This document shows, one piece after another, positions 1-7,954 of a stretch of 64,000 nucleotides of DNA. A program made the translations under genes and the position numbers. The notes beneath the pieces were generated by a model, which had not been told where the DNA came from, ran no database searches, and was given only the letters and a program-made list of their open reading frames with translations. Where the stretch lies: assembly GCA_002746935.1 (NCBI GenBank), contig PDRW01000032.1:19244-83243 (forward strand), read 5' to 3'. This stretch comes from Rhodobacterales bacterium. GTDB lineage: Bacteria; Pseudomonadota; Alphaproteobacteria; Rhodobacterales; Rhodobacteraceae. Position 1 is the first letter of the stretch; the number at the start of each line of letters is the position of its first letter.

Positions 1-553
1 AAGGGAACGATTTCGTCGTTGAACCGGCCAGCCGCCTGTGCCGCTTCGGCCTTGTTCTGTGCGCCACATTCTCGGCGGTCTGGCCCATGTGGTAGCCATT
101 GAAGGCGTCCCACAACCCGTCCTTGATCATCGAATCGACGAATTTGGTGTCGCCCATCTTGTGACCGGCGCGCAGATGCGCAACGTGGGGCGAGAGCGTC
201 ATGTTCTCCTGCCCCCCTGCCGCCACGACGCGGGCATCGCCCAGCTGGATGTGCTGGGCACCAAGCGCAAGGGCGCGCAGGCCGGAGCCGCAAACCTGGT
301 TGATTCCCCAGGCGGGGCTTTCGACCGGCAGACCGGCATTGACATGAGCCTGACGGGCCGGGTTCTGGCCCTGGCCGTGCGGCAGAACCTGCCCGAGAAT
401 CGTCTCTGAAACCGCTGTCTTGTCGATCCCGGCGCGCTCGACCGCGGCTTCCAGCGCGATGCGGCCGAGCTCATGGGCCGGTGTCCCCGCGAAGGCTCCG
501 TTGAAACTGCCCACCGGCGTACGTGCGCCGGAAACGATTACCACATTGGTCAT
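1..553 (-). pseudogene. Acetyl-CoA acetyltransferase (thiolase II), 5' part, apparently frameshifted, runs off the left edge
   Basis: Thiolase of the PhbA/AtoB type, which condenses two acetyl-CoA to acetoacetyl-CoA for PHB or ketone metabolism. From the ATG at 553 the protein opens MTNVVIVSGARTPVGSF, carries the nucleophile Cys88 in NQVCGSGLR, and reaches GYHMGQTAENVA at residue 164. Family homology then leaves this frame: the next family block (QNKAEAAQ, then RFNDEIVP) is read from position 59 downwards in another frame. About 17 residues normally between these blocks are missing and only two extra bases (60-61) remain, which fits a deletion of about 49 bp. As written, the product would be truncated or garbled after residue 164. 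A local sequence or assembly error is the main alternative. Thiolase identity is certain; the lesion is read directly from the sequence but its biological reality is inferred. Confidence 0.8.
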
Positions 554-854
554 GTTGTCCTCTCCTGTCGTCCGGCGGGCAGTGCCTGCCGGAATGGGGC
601 CGGTCAGATTTGTCCGGCGCCGGTTCCGGTGAAAGCTACTGGTTCCCTTCCGTTTGGGCAACCGCGTCGCGTGTTTCGAAGGGGAGAGCCTGTCAAATCA
701 AGCCGGATGTGTGCGTTTGACCGCAGACCCCCGGGGGAGGCAGGCGTTGTGGATGTGTCGCGTGGAGCCTCCCGGCGGTTGGGGGTGAAGCGGCGGCAGC
801 GGGGCGGGGCTGACTATTGGGGGCAGGAAGGCCGGCGGGGCTCGGGGGGCGAGG
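554..854. other. Intergenic region upstream of the thiolase gene
   Basis: About 300 bp between two minus-strand genes with no convincing gene. A perfect minus-strand TTGACA lies at 696-691, but the bases 17 bp further on (CACGCG) do not resemble a -10 box, so I do not call a promoter. The stretch 725-850 is very GC-rich and holds only shadow reading frames. Confidence 0.5.
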
Positions 855-1706
855 TCACACCCCTGCCGCCTGCGCCTTCTCACGCCACGCCGGCCGCACC
901 GTGGCAGAACCGAAAAAATTGCCCTGGAGCATGTCGCAGCCCGCGCCGATCAGGAATTCGGCATCTTCCCATGACTCGACATATTCGGCGACGGTGAGCA
1001 TGTCGAACTGCTGCGCCATCGACAGCATCGCCTGGGTAATGACCTGATTGTCGGGGCTCGCAGCAATGCCGCTGATGAATTCGCCGTCGATCTTGAGAAT
1101 GTCGAAGTAGAAATCGCGCAGGTAGCGGAAGGCGGTGTATCCGGCGCCGAAATCGTCAAGCGCAAAGGCGATGCCCTGCGATTGCATTTCCGACATGAAC
1201 ACCTGCACGAGGTCCGGCATGACAATCGCGGTGCGTTCGGTGATTTCGAGAATCAGCCGTTCCCCGGCGGTCGCATCGCGCGCAAGCCCGTTGCGGAGCG
1301 CATCCATCCAGCGCGGGTAGCCGATGGAGCGCGCCGACATGTTGATGGCGAGGCGCAAGTCGGAGCGTTCTGCGAGCGCCTGGAAGCCGAGCTCCAGCGC
1401 CCAGGTGTCGATCTGGCGTCCGATCTCCTGCGCCTCCACCACGTCGATGAAATCGGTGGCGGGGATGATTCGCCCGGTATGGTCGAGCACCCGGATGAGG
1501 CCTTCGTAAAACGCCGGCATCTCCGGGTTCGCCGCCCGCACCACCGGCTGGAAGGCCAGCATGAGCCGCCCCGTCCTGACCGCGCGGCGCACCATCTGCA
1601 TGGTGTCCCGATCGCGCCGGGCGATGGCGACCGACAGCGGGCTGCCGTATCCGGGTGGCGTATTCACCGGTTCGAGAGAGTTCAGATCATCCATTGGCCT
1701 ACTCAC
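855..1706 (-). CDS. EAL-domain cyclic-di-GMP phosphodiesterase
   Basis: A 283-residue stand-alone EAL protein, predicted to cleave cyclic di-GMP to pGpG in the cytoplasm. The signature is EGL (E68) rather than EAL. The other metal and substrate residues look intact: N122 in INMSA, E157 in LEITE, D184-D185 in DDFGAG, K205 in LKID, E241 in AEYVE and Q261 in LQGNFFG. Loop 6 (DDFGAGYTAF) is typical of active enzymes, so activity is plausible despite the variant motif. There is no membrane segment, PAS or GGDEF domain; the first 40 residues are an undefined tail. It ends about 300 bp before the thiolase start on the same strand, so it is probably its own unit. What signal it answers cannot be read from the sequence. 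Confidence 0.9.
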   Translation of the reverse strand: MSRPMDDLNSLEPVNTPPGYGSPLSVAIARRDRDTMQMVRRAVRTGRLMLAFQPVVRAANPEMPAFYEGLIRVLDHTGRIIPATDFIDVVEAQEIGRQIDTWALELGFQALAERSDLRLAINMSARSIGYPRWMDALRNGLARDATAGERLILEITERTAIVMPDLVQVFMSEMQSQGIAFALDDFGAGYTAFRYLRDFYFDILKIDGEFISGIAASPDNQVITQAMLSMAQQFDMLTVAEYVESWEDAEFLIGAGCDMLQGNFFGSATVRPAWREKAQAAGV

Positions 1707-1795
1707 CGCTTTGGACTACATTGAAACGGCAATCCGTGAAAATGTTGTAAAGTCTGGCATTTACTTCAAAATTTATCGGCTTTGACGGGGGCGCG

Positions 1796-2365
1796 ATGAC
1801 GGAAGGGCTTCAGGAACAGAGATGCGGCTGGTGCGGCGCGGATCCGCTCCATATTGCCTATCACGACGAGGAATGGGGGGTGCCGGAATACGATGGGCGG
1901 GCGCTGTGGGAAAAGCTCGTGCTTGACGGCTTCCAGGCCGGACTGTCTTGGCTCACCATCCTCAAGAAACGCGCGGCGTTTCGGGAAGCGTTCGAAGGGT
2001 TCGAGCCGGAGGTGATTGCGACCTGGGGCGAGGCGGAGGTGGCCCGCTTGCTCGGCAATCCGGGGATCGTGCGGCATCGCGGCAAGATCGAGGCCACGAT
2101 CGGCAATGCGCAGGCCTATCTGGAGATCGGGGGCGCGGCGGCGTTTTCCGAGGCGATTTGGGGGTATGTGGGCGGCAAGCCGCTGGTGAACCGCTTCGTC
2201 ACGCTTGCGGACGTGCCCGCTTCGACGCCGCTTTCGGCGCGGATCTCGAAGGACTTGAAGCGGGCGGGTTTCCGGTTTGTCGGGCCAACCATCGTCTATG
2301 CCTGGATGCAGGCCACGGGGCTGGTCAACGACCACCTCATCGGCTGTCCGGCGCGACGGGTGTGA
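1796..2365 (+). CDS. tag: DNA-3-methyladenine glycosylase I
   Basis: Removes 3-methyladenine from alkylated DNA and so starts base excision repair. The 189-residue product has family length and begins with the zinc-site Cys10-x-x-Cys13 (RCGWCGADP), followed by YHDEEWGVP; the zinc-site partners are near the C terminus in NDHLIGCP. The block GFQAGLSWLTILKKR is the conserved helix-hairpin core. The start ATG at 1796 follows gggggcgcg, a weak ribosome site. The gene is convergent with tlpA, and an almost perfect 30-bp palindrome lies between them. A second alkylation-repair gene, alkB, lies 28 kb away in this window, unlinked. Confidence 0.95.
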   Translation: MTEGLQEQRCGWCGADPLHIAYHDEEWGVPEYDGRALWEKLVLDGFQAGLSWLTILKKRAAFREAFEGFEPEVIATWGEAEVARLLGNPGIVRHRGKIEATIGNAQAYLEIGGAAAFSEAIWGYVGGKPLVNRFVTLADVPASTPLSARISKDLKRAGFRFVGPTIVYAWMQATGLVNDHLIGCPARRV

Positions 2366-2464
2366 AGCGGGATTTCGGGCTGACGGGTGTCGGCGCGGGG
2401 CGGTGGAGGATCTGATAAGTCTTTGTTATAAAGTGACTTTATGGCGCTCCAGAGAGTCCATTAG

Positions 2465-2494
2465 TCCGGACTACTGGAATTCCGGTAGTCCGGA
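2465..2494. repeat. 30-bp near-perfect palindrome between convergent tag and tlpA
   Basis: Ten-base arms TCCGGACTAC (2465-2474) and GTAGTCCGGA (2485-2494) flank TGGAATTCCG, which is itself almost self-complementary, so the whole unit folds with a single T-G wobble. It is followed by aaaacc rather than a long T run. The likely role is a bidirectional terminator or mRNA-end stabiliser for the convergent genes tag and tlpA. A site for a dimeric DNA-binding protein is the alternative. Confidence 0.6.
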
Positions 2495-2600
2495 AAACCA
2501 GACATTTTGAAATATGAATGTCAGCGGTAGCGCAGCCTGCCCGGCCCAACCTGCCCGAGCCGCCCCGTGATCGCCAGAACCCCCCAATTCCGTGAGCTTG

Positions 2601-3152
2601 TTACCTGTCGATCACCGCCTGAATGACCGCCTTCGCCGCGTCACTCGCCCAATCGGCCCCGCCAATGAACCGCGCCACCTCGCGCCCCTCGCGGTCGATC
2701 AGCACAGTTACCGGCGGCGCGACCACGCCCATCTCGGCCGACAGCGCGCGGTCGGGATCGAGCAGCACCGGCAGCGCGTCGACCTCGTAATTCGCGACAA
2801 ACCGCGCCAGCCCCCCGGGATTGTTGTAGCCGAAAGCCACCGGCACCACCGCGAAATCCGCGCCCCCCATGGCCTTCTCCAGCGCATTGAGGCTCGGCAT
2901 CTCCTCACGGCAGGGCACACAGGACACCGACCAGAAGTTCAACAGCACCACCTTGCCCTGCCAATCGGCGAGACTGTGAGTGCCGCCCTCCGGGTCGGTA
3001 AACGTGGCCGTGCTCACCGGCTTCGGCTCTGCATGAACCGCAAGCCGCTTCATCTCCCCCGCCTTCAGCCCCTCGAGCACCGCCGGATCGACCGCCAGCG
3101 CAGGGTTTGCACCCATCACGAGGGCCGCATAAAAAAGGACGAAACGCAACAT
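2601..3152 (-). CDS. tlpA: TlpA-family thiol:disulfide reductase (periplasmic thioredoxin)
   Basis: A membrane-exported thioredoxin-fold protein of the TlpA/ResA type that reduces periplasmic disulfides, typically for cytochrome c or cytochrome oxidase copper-centre assembly. The 183-residue product has an N-terminal signal-like helix ending ANPALA near residue 20, then the thioredoxin domain with active-site Cys78-V-P-Cys81 in [12 protein letters not shown] and the cis-Pro region PPVTVLID. The start at 3152 is chosen because the signal peptide begins there; an upstream in-frame extension would run antisense into argH. It diverges from argH with only 24 bp between start codons, so the two promoters must overlap each other's 5' ends. 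The tlpA/argH divergent arrangement is common in Rhodobacterales (from memory). Confidence 0.9.
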   Translation of the reverse strand: MLRFVLFYAALVMGANPALAVDPAVLEGLKAGEMKRLAVHAEPKPVSTATFTDPEGGTHSLADWQGKVVLLNFWSVSCVPCREEMPSLNALEKAMGGADFAVVPVAFGYNNPGGLARFVANYEVDALPVLLDPDRALSAEMGVVAPPVTVLIDREGREVARFIGGADWASDAAKAVIQAVIDR

Positions 3153-3176
3153 TCCAGGCTCCCGAGGCACAGCCCC

Positions 3177-4571
3177 ATGACAGATTCCAAAAGCGCCAAC
3201 GCGATGTGGGGCGGGCGGTTCGCCGCCGGACCCGATGCCATCATGGAGGCGATCAACGCCTCGATCGGTTTCGACCGCCGTCTCGCCACGCAGGACATCG
3301 CCGGTTCGCGCGCCCATGCCGCGATGCTTGCGGCGCAGGGCATCATCAGTGATAGCGATGCGCAGGCGATCAGGGAAGGGCTGCTCACGGTTCTGTCAGA
3401 GATCGAGGCGGGGGATTTCACCTTTTCCACCGCGCTCGAAGACATCCACATGAACGTGGAAGCGCGGCTGAAACAGCTCATCGGCGAACCGGCAGGGCGG
3501 CTCCACACCGCGCGGTCGCGCAACGATCAGGTGGCGACCGATTTCCGCCTCTGGGTGCGCGACCAGCACGATGCCGCCATCGAGGCCATCGAGGCGCTGA
3601 TGCGCGCGCTGCTCGACCAGGCCGAGGCCGGGGCCGATTGGGTGATGCCGGGCTTCACCCATCTCCAGACCGCCCAGCCCGTCACCTGGGGGCACCACAT
3701 GATGGCCTATGTGGAGATGCTCGCCCGCGATCTTTCGCGCTTCCGCGATGCCCGCGCCCGGATGAACGAATGCCCCCTCGGCGCCGCCGCGCTTGCGGGC
3801 ACCGGCTTCCCGATCGACCGTCACGCCACGGCGGAAGCGCTGGGCTTCGACCGGCCGATGGCCAATTCGCTCGACGCCGTTTCCGACCGCGATTTCGCGC
3901 TCGATTTCCTCACCGCCGCGAGCCTCTGCGCCATGCATCTCAGCCGGCTGTCGGAAGAGCTGGTGATCTGGTCCTCGGCGCAGTTCCGCTTCGTGACCAT
4001 GTCGGACCGGTTCTCAACCGGCTCCTCGATCATGCCGCAGAAGAAGAACCCCGATGCCGCCGAGCTGATCCGCGCCAAGATCGGACGGGTTCTCGGCGCG
4101 ACTGTCGGGCTGTTCACGGTGATGAAGGGGCTGCCGCTCGCCTATGCGAAAGACACCCAGGAGGACAAGGAGCCGGTGTTCGACGCGGCCGACACGCTGA
4201 TGCTCTCGCTCGCGGCGATGACGGGCATGGTATCAGACATGAGTGCCGACCCTGAGGCGCTCGCCGCCGCCGCCGGCTCCGGTTTCGCCACCGCGACCGA
4301 CCTCGCCGACTGGCTGGTGCGCGAGGCGGGGTTGCCGTTCCGCGAGGCGCATCACGTCACCGGCGCGCTGGTGGCGCTGGCGGAGGATAAGGGCTGCGAC
4401 CTCGCCGATCTCGCGCTCGACGAGATGCAGGCGGTCCACCCGGAGATTGCCGAAAGCCTCTACGATGTGCTCACCGTCGAGGCCTCGGTGGCCTCGCGGC
4501 AAAGCTACGGTGGCACCGCGCCAGTGCGGGTGCGCGAACAGATCGCGCGCTGGCGTGAGCGGCTCGGCTGA
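3177..4571 (+). CDS. argH: Argininosuccinate lyase
   Basis: Last step of arginine synthesis: cleaves argininosuccinate to arginine and fumarate. The 464-residue product has the standard length and the fumarase-superfamily signature loop [16 protein letters not shown] (which carries the catalytic serine), the TARSRNDQ substrate block and [16 protein letters not shown]. The start at 3177 ([15 protein letters not shown]) is the family start; a longer in-frame extension upstream is antisense to tlpA and has no homology. lysA follows after 74 bp on the same strand and may be cotranscribed. In many proteobacteria a tiny lipoprotein gene (lptM/yifL) sits between argH and lysA; there is no room for one here. 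Confidence 0.97.
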   Translation: MTDSKSANAMWGGRFAAGPDAIMEAINASIGFDRRLATQDIAGSRAHAAMLAAQGIISDSDAQAIREGLLTVLSEIEAGDFTFSTALEDIHMNVEARLKQLIGEPAGRLHTARSRNDQVATDFRLWVRDQHDAAIEAIEALMRALLDQAEAGADWVMPGFTHLQTAQPVTWGHHMMAYVEMLARDLSRFRDARARMNECPLGAAALAGTGFPIDRHATAEALGFDRPMANSLDAVSDRDFALDFLTAASLCAMHLSRLSEELVIWSSAQFRFVTMSDRFSTGSSIMPQKKNPDAAELIRAKIGRVLGATVGLFTVMKGLPLAYAKDTQEDKEPVFDAADTLMLSLAAMTGMVSDMSADPEALAAAAGSGFATATDLADWLVREAGLPFREAHHVTGALVALAEDKGCDLADLALDEMQAVHPEIAESLYDVLTVEASVASRQSYGGTAPVRVREQIARWRERLG

Positions 4572-4645
4572 GACCGGCCCGGGAAACCCGATTGCGCGAT
4601 GCGCCCGACGTGCTATCACGCCCCGACCCAACCGCGAGGCCCGAG

Positions 4646-5911
4646 ATGGACCATTTCACCTACCGCCAGGGCATCCTTCATGCCGAAGGCGTGCCCCTCC
4701 CCGGGATCGCCGCTTCCGTCGGCACACCGTTCTATGTCTATTCCGCGGCCACCTTGCGGCGGCATTTTCAGGTCTTCGACGAGGCGCTTCACGGCATGGA
4801 GCATCTCGTCTGCTACGCGGTAAAGGCCAATTCCAATATCGCGGTGCTGAAACTGCTCGGCGACATGGGCGCGGGGATGGACGTGGTTTCGTCCGGAGAA
4901 TATCGCCGCGCCCGGGCCGCCGGCGTGCCTGGCGAGCGGATCGTGTTTTCGGGCGTCGGCAAGACCCGCGAGGAGATGCGGATCGCGCTGGAAGGCGGCA
5001 TCCGCCAGGTCAACCTCGAGAGCGAGCCGGAAATGCTGGCGCTTCAGGAGGTCGCGGCGAGCCTCGGGGTGGAGGTTCCGGTGACGCTGCGGATCAACCC
5101 GGATGTGGACGCGAAGACCCACGAGAAGATCGCCACCGGCAAATCCGAAAACAAGTTCGGCATTCCGATCGCCAAGGCGCTCTACGCCTATGGCGAAACC
5201 GCGAAACAGGCCAATCTGCGGGTGGTCGGCATCGACGTGCATATCGGCTCGCAGCTCACCGACCTTGCGCCCTATCGCGCGGCCTATACCAAGGTGGCGG
5301 AGCTTGCCGAAATGCTGCGTGCCGAGGGTCATGAGATTTCGCGTCTCGATCTCGGCGGCGGCCTGGGCATTCCCTACGAGGCCACCAATGACGCGCCGCC
5401 GCTGCCGGCGGAATACGGCGATGTGGTGCGCGACACCCTCGGCCATCTCGGCTGCGAGATCGAGATCGAACCCGGTCGGCTGATCGCCGGCAATGCCGGG
5501 CTGATGGTGGCGCGGGTGATCTATGTGAAACAGGGGGCCGGGCGGAAATTCCTGATCCTCGACGCGGCGATGAACGATCTCGTCCGCCCGGCGATGTACG
5601 AGGCGCATCACGACATCGTGCCGGTCACCGCCCCGGCGCCCGGCGCGCCGCAGGAGCCCTACGATATTGTCGGGCCGGTCTGCGAAACCGGCGACACCTT
5701 CGCCCGGGGCCGCAACATGACCGCGGTCTCGGCCGACGATCTGATCGCCTTCCGCTCCGCCGGCGCCTATGGCGCGGTGATGGCCTCGGAATACAATTCA
5801 CGCCCGCTGATCCCGGAAGTTCTGGTCGACGGCGAGCAATTCGCGGTGATCCGGCAGCGGCCGTCCTTCGAGGAGATGATCGCCCGCGAAAGCGTCCCGG
5901 ACTGGTTGTAG
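4646..5911 (+). CDS. lysA: Diaminopimelate decarboxylase
   Basis: PLP enzyme converting meso-diaminopimelate to lysine. The 421-residue protein opens MDHFTYRQG, has the PLP lysine at position 60 in CYAVKANSN, the glycine-rich phosphate loop LDLGGGLGIPY, and the substrate-binding cysteine block GPVCETGDTFA, all typical of the alanine-racemase-fold decarboxylases. The start at 4646 is preceded by gaggcccgag; a further upstream in-frame ATG at 4592 would add 18 unconserved residues. It follows argH closely and probably shares its transcript. A 500-bp gene-free stretch follows, with a hairpin at 6024-6069 as the likely end of the mRNA. Confidence 0.97.
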   Translation: MDHFTYRQGILHAEGVPLPGIAASVGTPFYVYSAATLRRHFQVFDEALHGMEHLVCYAVKANSNIAVLKLLGDMGAGMDVVSSGEYRRARAAGVPGERIVFSGVGKTREEMRIALEGGIRQVNLESEPEMLALQEVAASLGVEVPVTLRINPDVDAKTHEKIATGKSENKFGIPIAKALYAYGETAKQANLRVVGIDVHIGSQLTDLAPYRAAYTKVAELAEMLRAEGHEISRLDLGGGLGIPYEATNDAPPLPAEYGDVVRDTLGHLGCEIEIEPGRLIAGNAGLMVARVIYVKQGAGRKFLILDAAMNDLVRPAMYEAHHDIVPVTAPAPGAPQEPYDIVGPVCETGDTFARGRNMTAVSADDLIAFRSAGAYGAVMASEYNSRPLIPEVLVDGEQFAVIRQRPSFEEMIARESVPDWL

Positions 5912-6023
5912 GACGGATGTGGAGCCTGCGCGCCATTGCCGGGTGATCCCCCCGAACGGCGCCTGGCCATGCCTGCGACCTCATCGCCGATAGCGTTTGA
6001 CGAAATACCTGACACAGAGAGCA

Positions 6024-6079
6024 TCACCTGACGCGTCCAAAATCTCTGATTTCAGGCAGCGTCAGGTGAGTCAGATTTT
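6024..6079 (+). terminator. Candidate lysA terminator hairpin
   Basis: Perfect 11-bp arms TCACCTGACGC (6024-6034) and GCGTCAGGTGA (6059-6069) enclose 24 bases and are followed by gtcagattttt, which gives a short T run at 6075-6080. The loop is longer than in a classic terminator, so a protein-binding inverted repeat is possible. Confidence 0.45.
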
Positions 6080-6241
6080 TCGCATGACGCTTTTGGGATG
6101 CACCTCCCGGTATTTCTCCCACAGCAGCGACAGGGTTACGCATGGTCGCCGCAGTTCGCGGTGAACATGGGTCCAATCGGGCTGCGGATAGATGGACACC
6201 ACGTGCGGCAAAGGGGCGGAGCCCGTGTCTCTTTTGGCGCC

Positions 6242-6269
6242 AAAAAAAGACCCGGGACAAGCCCGGGTC
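6242..6269 (-). terminator. Rho-independent terminator for the response-regulator gene
   Basis: On the minus strand an 8-bp stem GACCCGGG/CCCGGGTC with a five-base loop is followed at once by seven T residues (A-run 6242-6248 on the plus strand). It sits about 140 bp beyond the stop codon of the minus-strand response regulator. This is the clearest intrinsic terminator of the left part of the window. Confidence 0.85.
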
Positions 6270-6409
6270 AGTCCAACAGGGAGGATTCCACGTCATCACC
6301 CCGACGCGGAGGGGAATTGCTGCGTTGCGGGCCGTCATACCGCCTGCAACGAGTCCAGCTTAGACGGAAAAACCGTCAGGATTAAGGCCAGTCTGAACCC
6401 ATGTGGCAA

Positions 6410-7096
6410 TCATGCCACAAGCCTGTAACCGCCGGTTTCGGTGACCAGAAGCCGCGCGTTCGAAGGGTCGGGCTCGATCTTCTGGCGCAGCCTGTAGATA
6501 TGCGTCTCCAGCGTATGGGTGGTGACACCGGCGTTGTAGCCCCAGACCTCGTGCAACAGCACATCGCGCGCGACGACCCCGTCCTGAGCGCGATAGAGGA
6601 ACTTCAGGATATTGGTTTCCTTCTCGGTGAGACGGATCTTGCGGTCGTCCTCGGTGGTGAGCATCTTCATCGACGGCTTGAACGTGTAGGGCCCAAGCTG
6701 GAACACGGCATCTTCGCTCTGTTCGTGCTGGCGCAGCTGGGCACGGATGCGGGCGAGCAGCACCGGGAATTTGAACGGCTTGGTGACGTAGTCGTTGGCC
6801 CCGGCATCAAGCCCGAGGATGGTATCGGCATCGCTGTCATGCCCGGTCAGCATCACGATCGGGCATTTCACCCCCTGTTTGCGCATCAGCTTGCACAGCT
6901 CGCGGCCGTCAATGTCGGGCAGGCCGATGTCGAGGATCACCAGATCGTAAAGCGCCTCGCGCGCCTTCTGCATCGCTTCGGCACCGTTTCCGGCCTCGAA
7001 CACGTCGAAATCCTCGGTCATCACCAGTTGTTCGGCCAGCGCTTCGCGCAGGTCTTCGTCATCATCGACAAGCAGGATGTATTTCTGGGCGGCCAT
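6410..7096 (-). CDS. OmpR/PhoB-family response regulator (CenR-like)
   Basis: A two-component DNA-binding regulator of 228 residues. The receiver domain (about 1-120) has the acidic pocket in LLVDDDED, phospho-acceptor D56 in LVILDIGLPD, T84 and K106 in YVTKPF. A winged-helix Trans_reg_C domain (about 130-228) ends in THTLETHIYRLRQKI and TETGGYRLVA. The start at 7096 has a strong Shine-Dalgarno (GGAGGAG) and gives the family N terminus; a longer in-frame upstream extension is discarded. No kinase gene is adjacent. Divergent from it is an L,D-transpeptidase-like gene, which suits a cell-envelope regulator. Sequence and length resemble the alphaproteobacterial envelope regulator CenR, but I judge this from memory and it is not proven. 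Confidence 0.92.
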   Translation of the reverse strand: MAAQKYILLVDDDEDLREALAEQLVMTEDFDVFEAGNGAEAMQKAREALYDLVILDIGLPDIDGRELCKLMRKQGVKCPIVMLTGHDSDADTILGLDAGANDYVTKPFKFPVLLARIRAQLRQHEQSEDAVFQLGPYTFKPSMKMLTTEDDRKIRLTEKETNILKFLYRAQDGVVARDVLLHEVWGYNAGVTTHTLETHIYRLRQKIEPDPSNARLLVTETGGYRLVA

Positions 7097-7334
7097 GGGC
7101 TCCTCCGTTTCACGTGAGGGGGATGTGGTCTGCGCGCGCGCCGCTGACAAGGATTGCTGCAACGGGCTCACGCGGACGTGTCGGTTTTGCGGGGAATGTT
7201 TCACATTTTGCCGCGAACAGCCTACAGATGGGGCCTTCCAGGAGAGGATATGTGATGCGTTGGCCGTTTTTGCCGCAACCTGCCAGAGAGCGGGTCAGCC
7301 CGGGGCCCTTGCCGTGAGACCCGGGCGGGGCGAC

Positions 7335-7820
7335 ATGGTGGTCACGCGCTGGGGGGCGCGGTTTCATGGGCAGCGGTTTCCGGTCTCCATCGGGCGCGGC
7401 GGCATGACCGATGCCAAGCGCGAGGGCGACGGGGCGACGCCGCGTGGGGTCTGGCGGCTGATGGCGGGCGGCTATCGGGCGGACCGGCTGGCGCGGCCGG
7501 TGGCGCCGTTTCACCTGCGCGCCATCGGGCCGGGCGATCTCTGGTCCGACGACCCGGCCACGCCGGACTACAACCACCGGGTGCGCGCACCCCATGCGGC
7601 CTCGCATGAACGGCTTGCGCGTGGCGACCGGCTCTATGACGTGGTGCTGGTGACCGACTGGAACTGGCCCGAGGCGCAGCCCGGGGCGGGGTCGGCGATC
7701 TTCGTGCATCACTGGCGCAAACCGCGCCACCCGACCGCCGGATGCCTCGCCTTCCGGCCGGATCATCTGGCGTGGATCCTCGCCCGCTGGACGATGTGCA
7801 GCCGGATCTTTGTGCGCTGA
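7335..7820 (+). CDS. L,D-transpeptidase-like (YkuD family) protein
   Basis: A YkuD/ErfK-fold protein of about 161 residues. The catalytic signature is present near the C terminus: His125-His126 in SAIFVHHW and Cys137 in HPTAGCLAF. Such proteins form 3-3 peptidoglycan cross-links or attach proteins to the wall. The N-terminal GRGGMTDAKREGDGATPRGVW is the family substrate-loop block. No signal peptide is visible from the ATG at 7335 or from the in-frame GTG at 7314, so export is unexplained and the start is uncertain. It is divergent from the CenR-like regulator, with 240 bp between. The short single-domain form fits the small DUF-like YkuD subgroup common in Rhodobacterales. Confidence 0.8.
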   Translation: MVVTRWGARFHGQRFPVSIGRGGMTDAKREGDGATPRGVWRLMAGGYRADRLARPVAPFHLRAIGPGDLWSDDPATPDYNHRVRAPHAASHERLARGDRLYDVVLVTDWNWPEAQPGAGSAIFVHHWRKPRHPTAGCLAFRPDHLAWILARWTMCSRIFVR

Positions 7821-7935
7821 AGCATGTCGCGCAAAAGTGGGCACCGGTTTTGCGCATTTCGACATGCGAAAACAAACGACAGAGTGTGCCTCGTGAATGC
7901 GAATGAGTGCGACGTGTTTCAGGGTCGAAGCGCAG
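7820..7935. repeat. Palindromic dispersed repeat, copy A (full length)
   Basis: Begins GCATGTCG...CGCAAAA and is mirrored by TTTTGCGC...CGACATGC at 7849-7867, an interrupted hairpin of about 46 bases, followed by a second conserved part with gtgaatgcgaatgagtgcgacgtg up to 7920. The same two-part sequence recurs at 58030-58135, and the hairpin half recurs at 24786-24822. It sits between convergent genes (the YkuD-like gene and yggS). This looks like a REP- or MITE-like element, or a repeated RNA-processing signal. Confidence 0.75.
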
Positions 7936-7954
7936 GGGCCGAAGCCCCGACAGC

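Larger units (their letters stand above)
5912..6409. other. Gene-free stretch between lysA and a response regulator, with two terminator-like hairpins
   Basis: About 500 bp between convergent genes with no supportable coding region. It holds a candidate lysA terminator (6024-6079), a strong minus-strand terminator (6242-6269), a small palindrome TTTTGGCGCCAAAA next to the latter, and a short perfect hairpin (TGTGGCA/TGCCACA, 6401-6418) that spans the stop codon of the response-regulator gene. A 104-codon minus-strand frame here contains the terminator hairpin and is not credible as a gene. Confidence 0.6.

Noticed and set aside
6024-6338. 104-codon minus-strand frame after lysA
   Set aside because: Contains the terminator hairpin and palindromes; no homology and no ribosome site.
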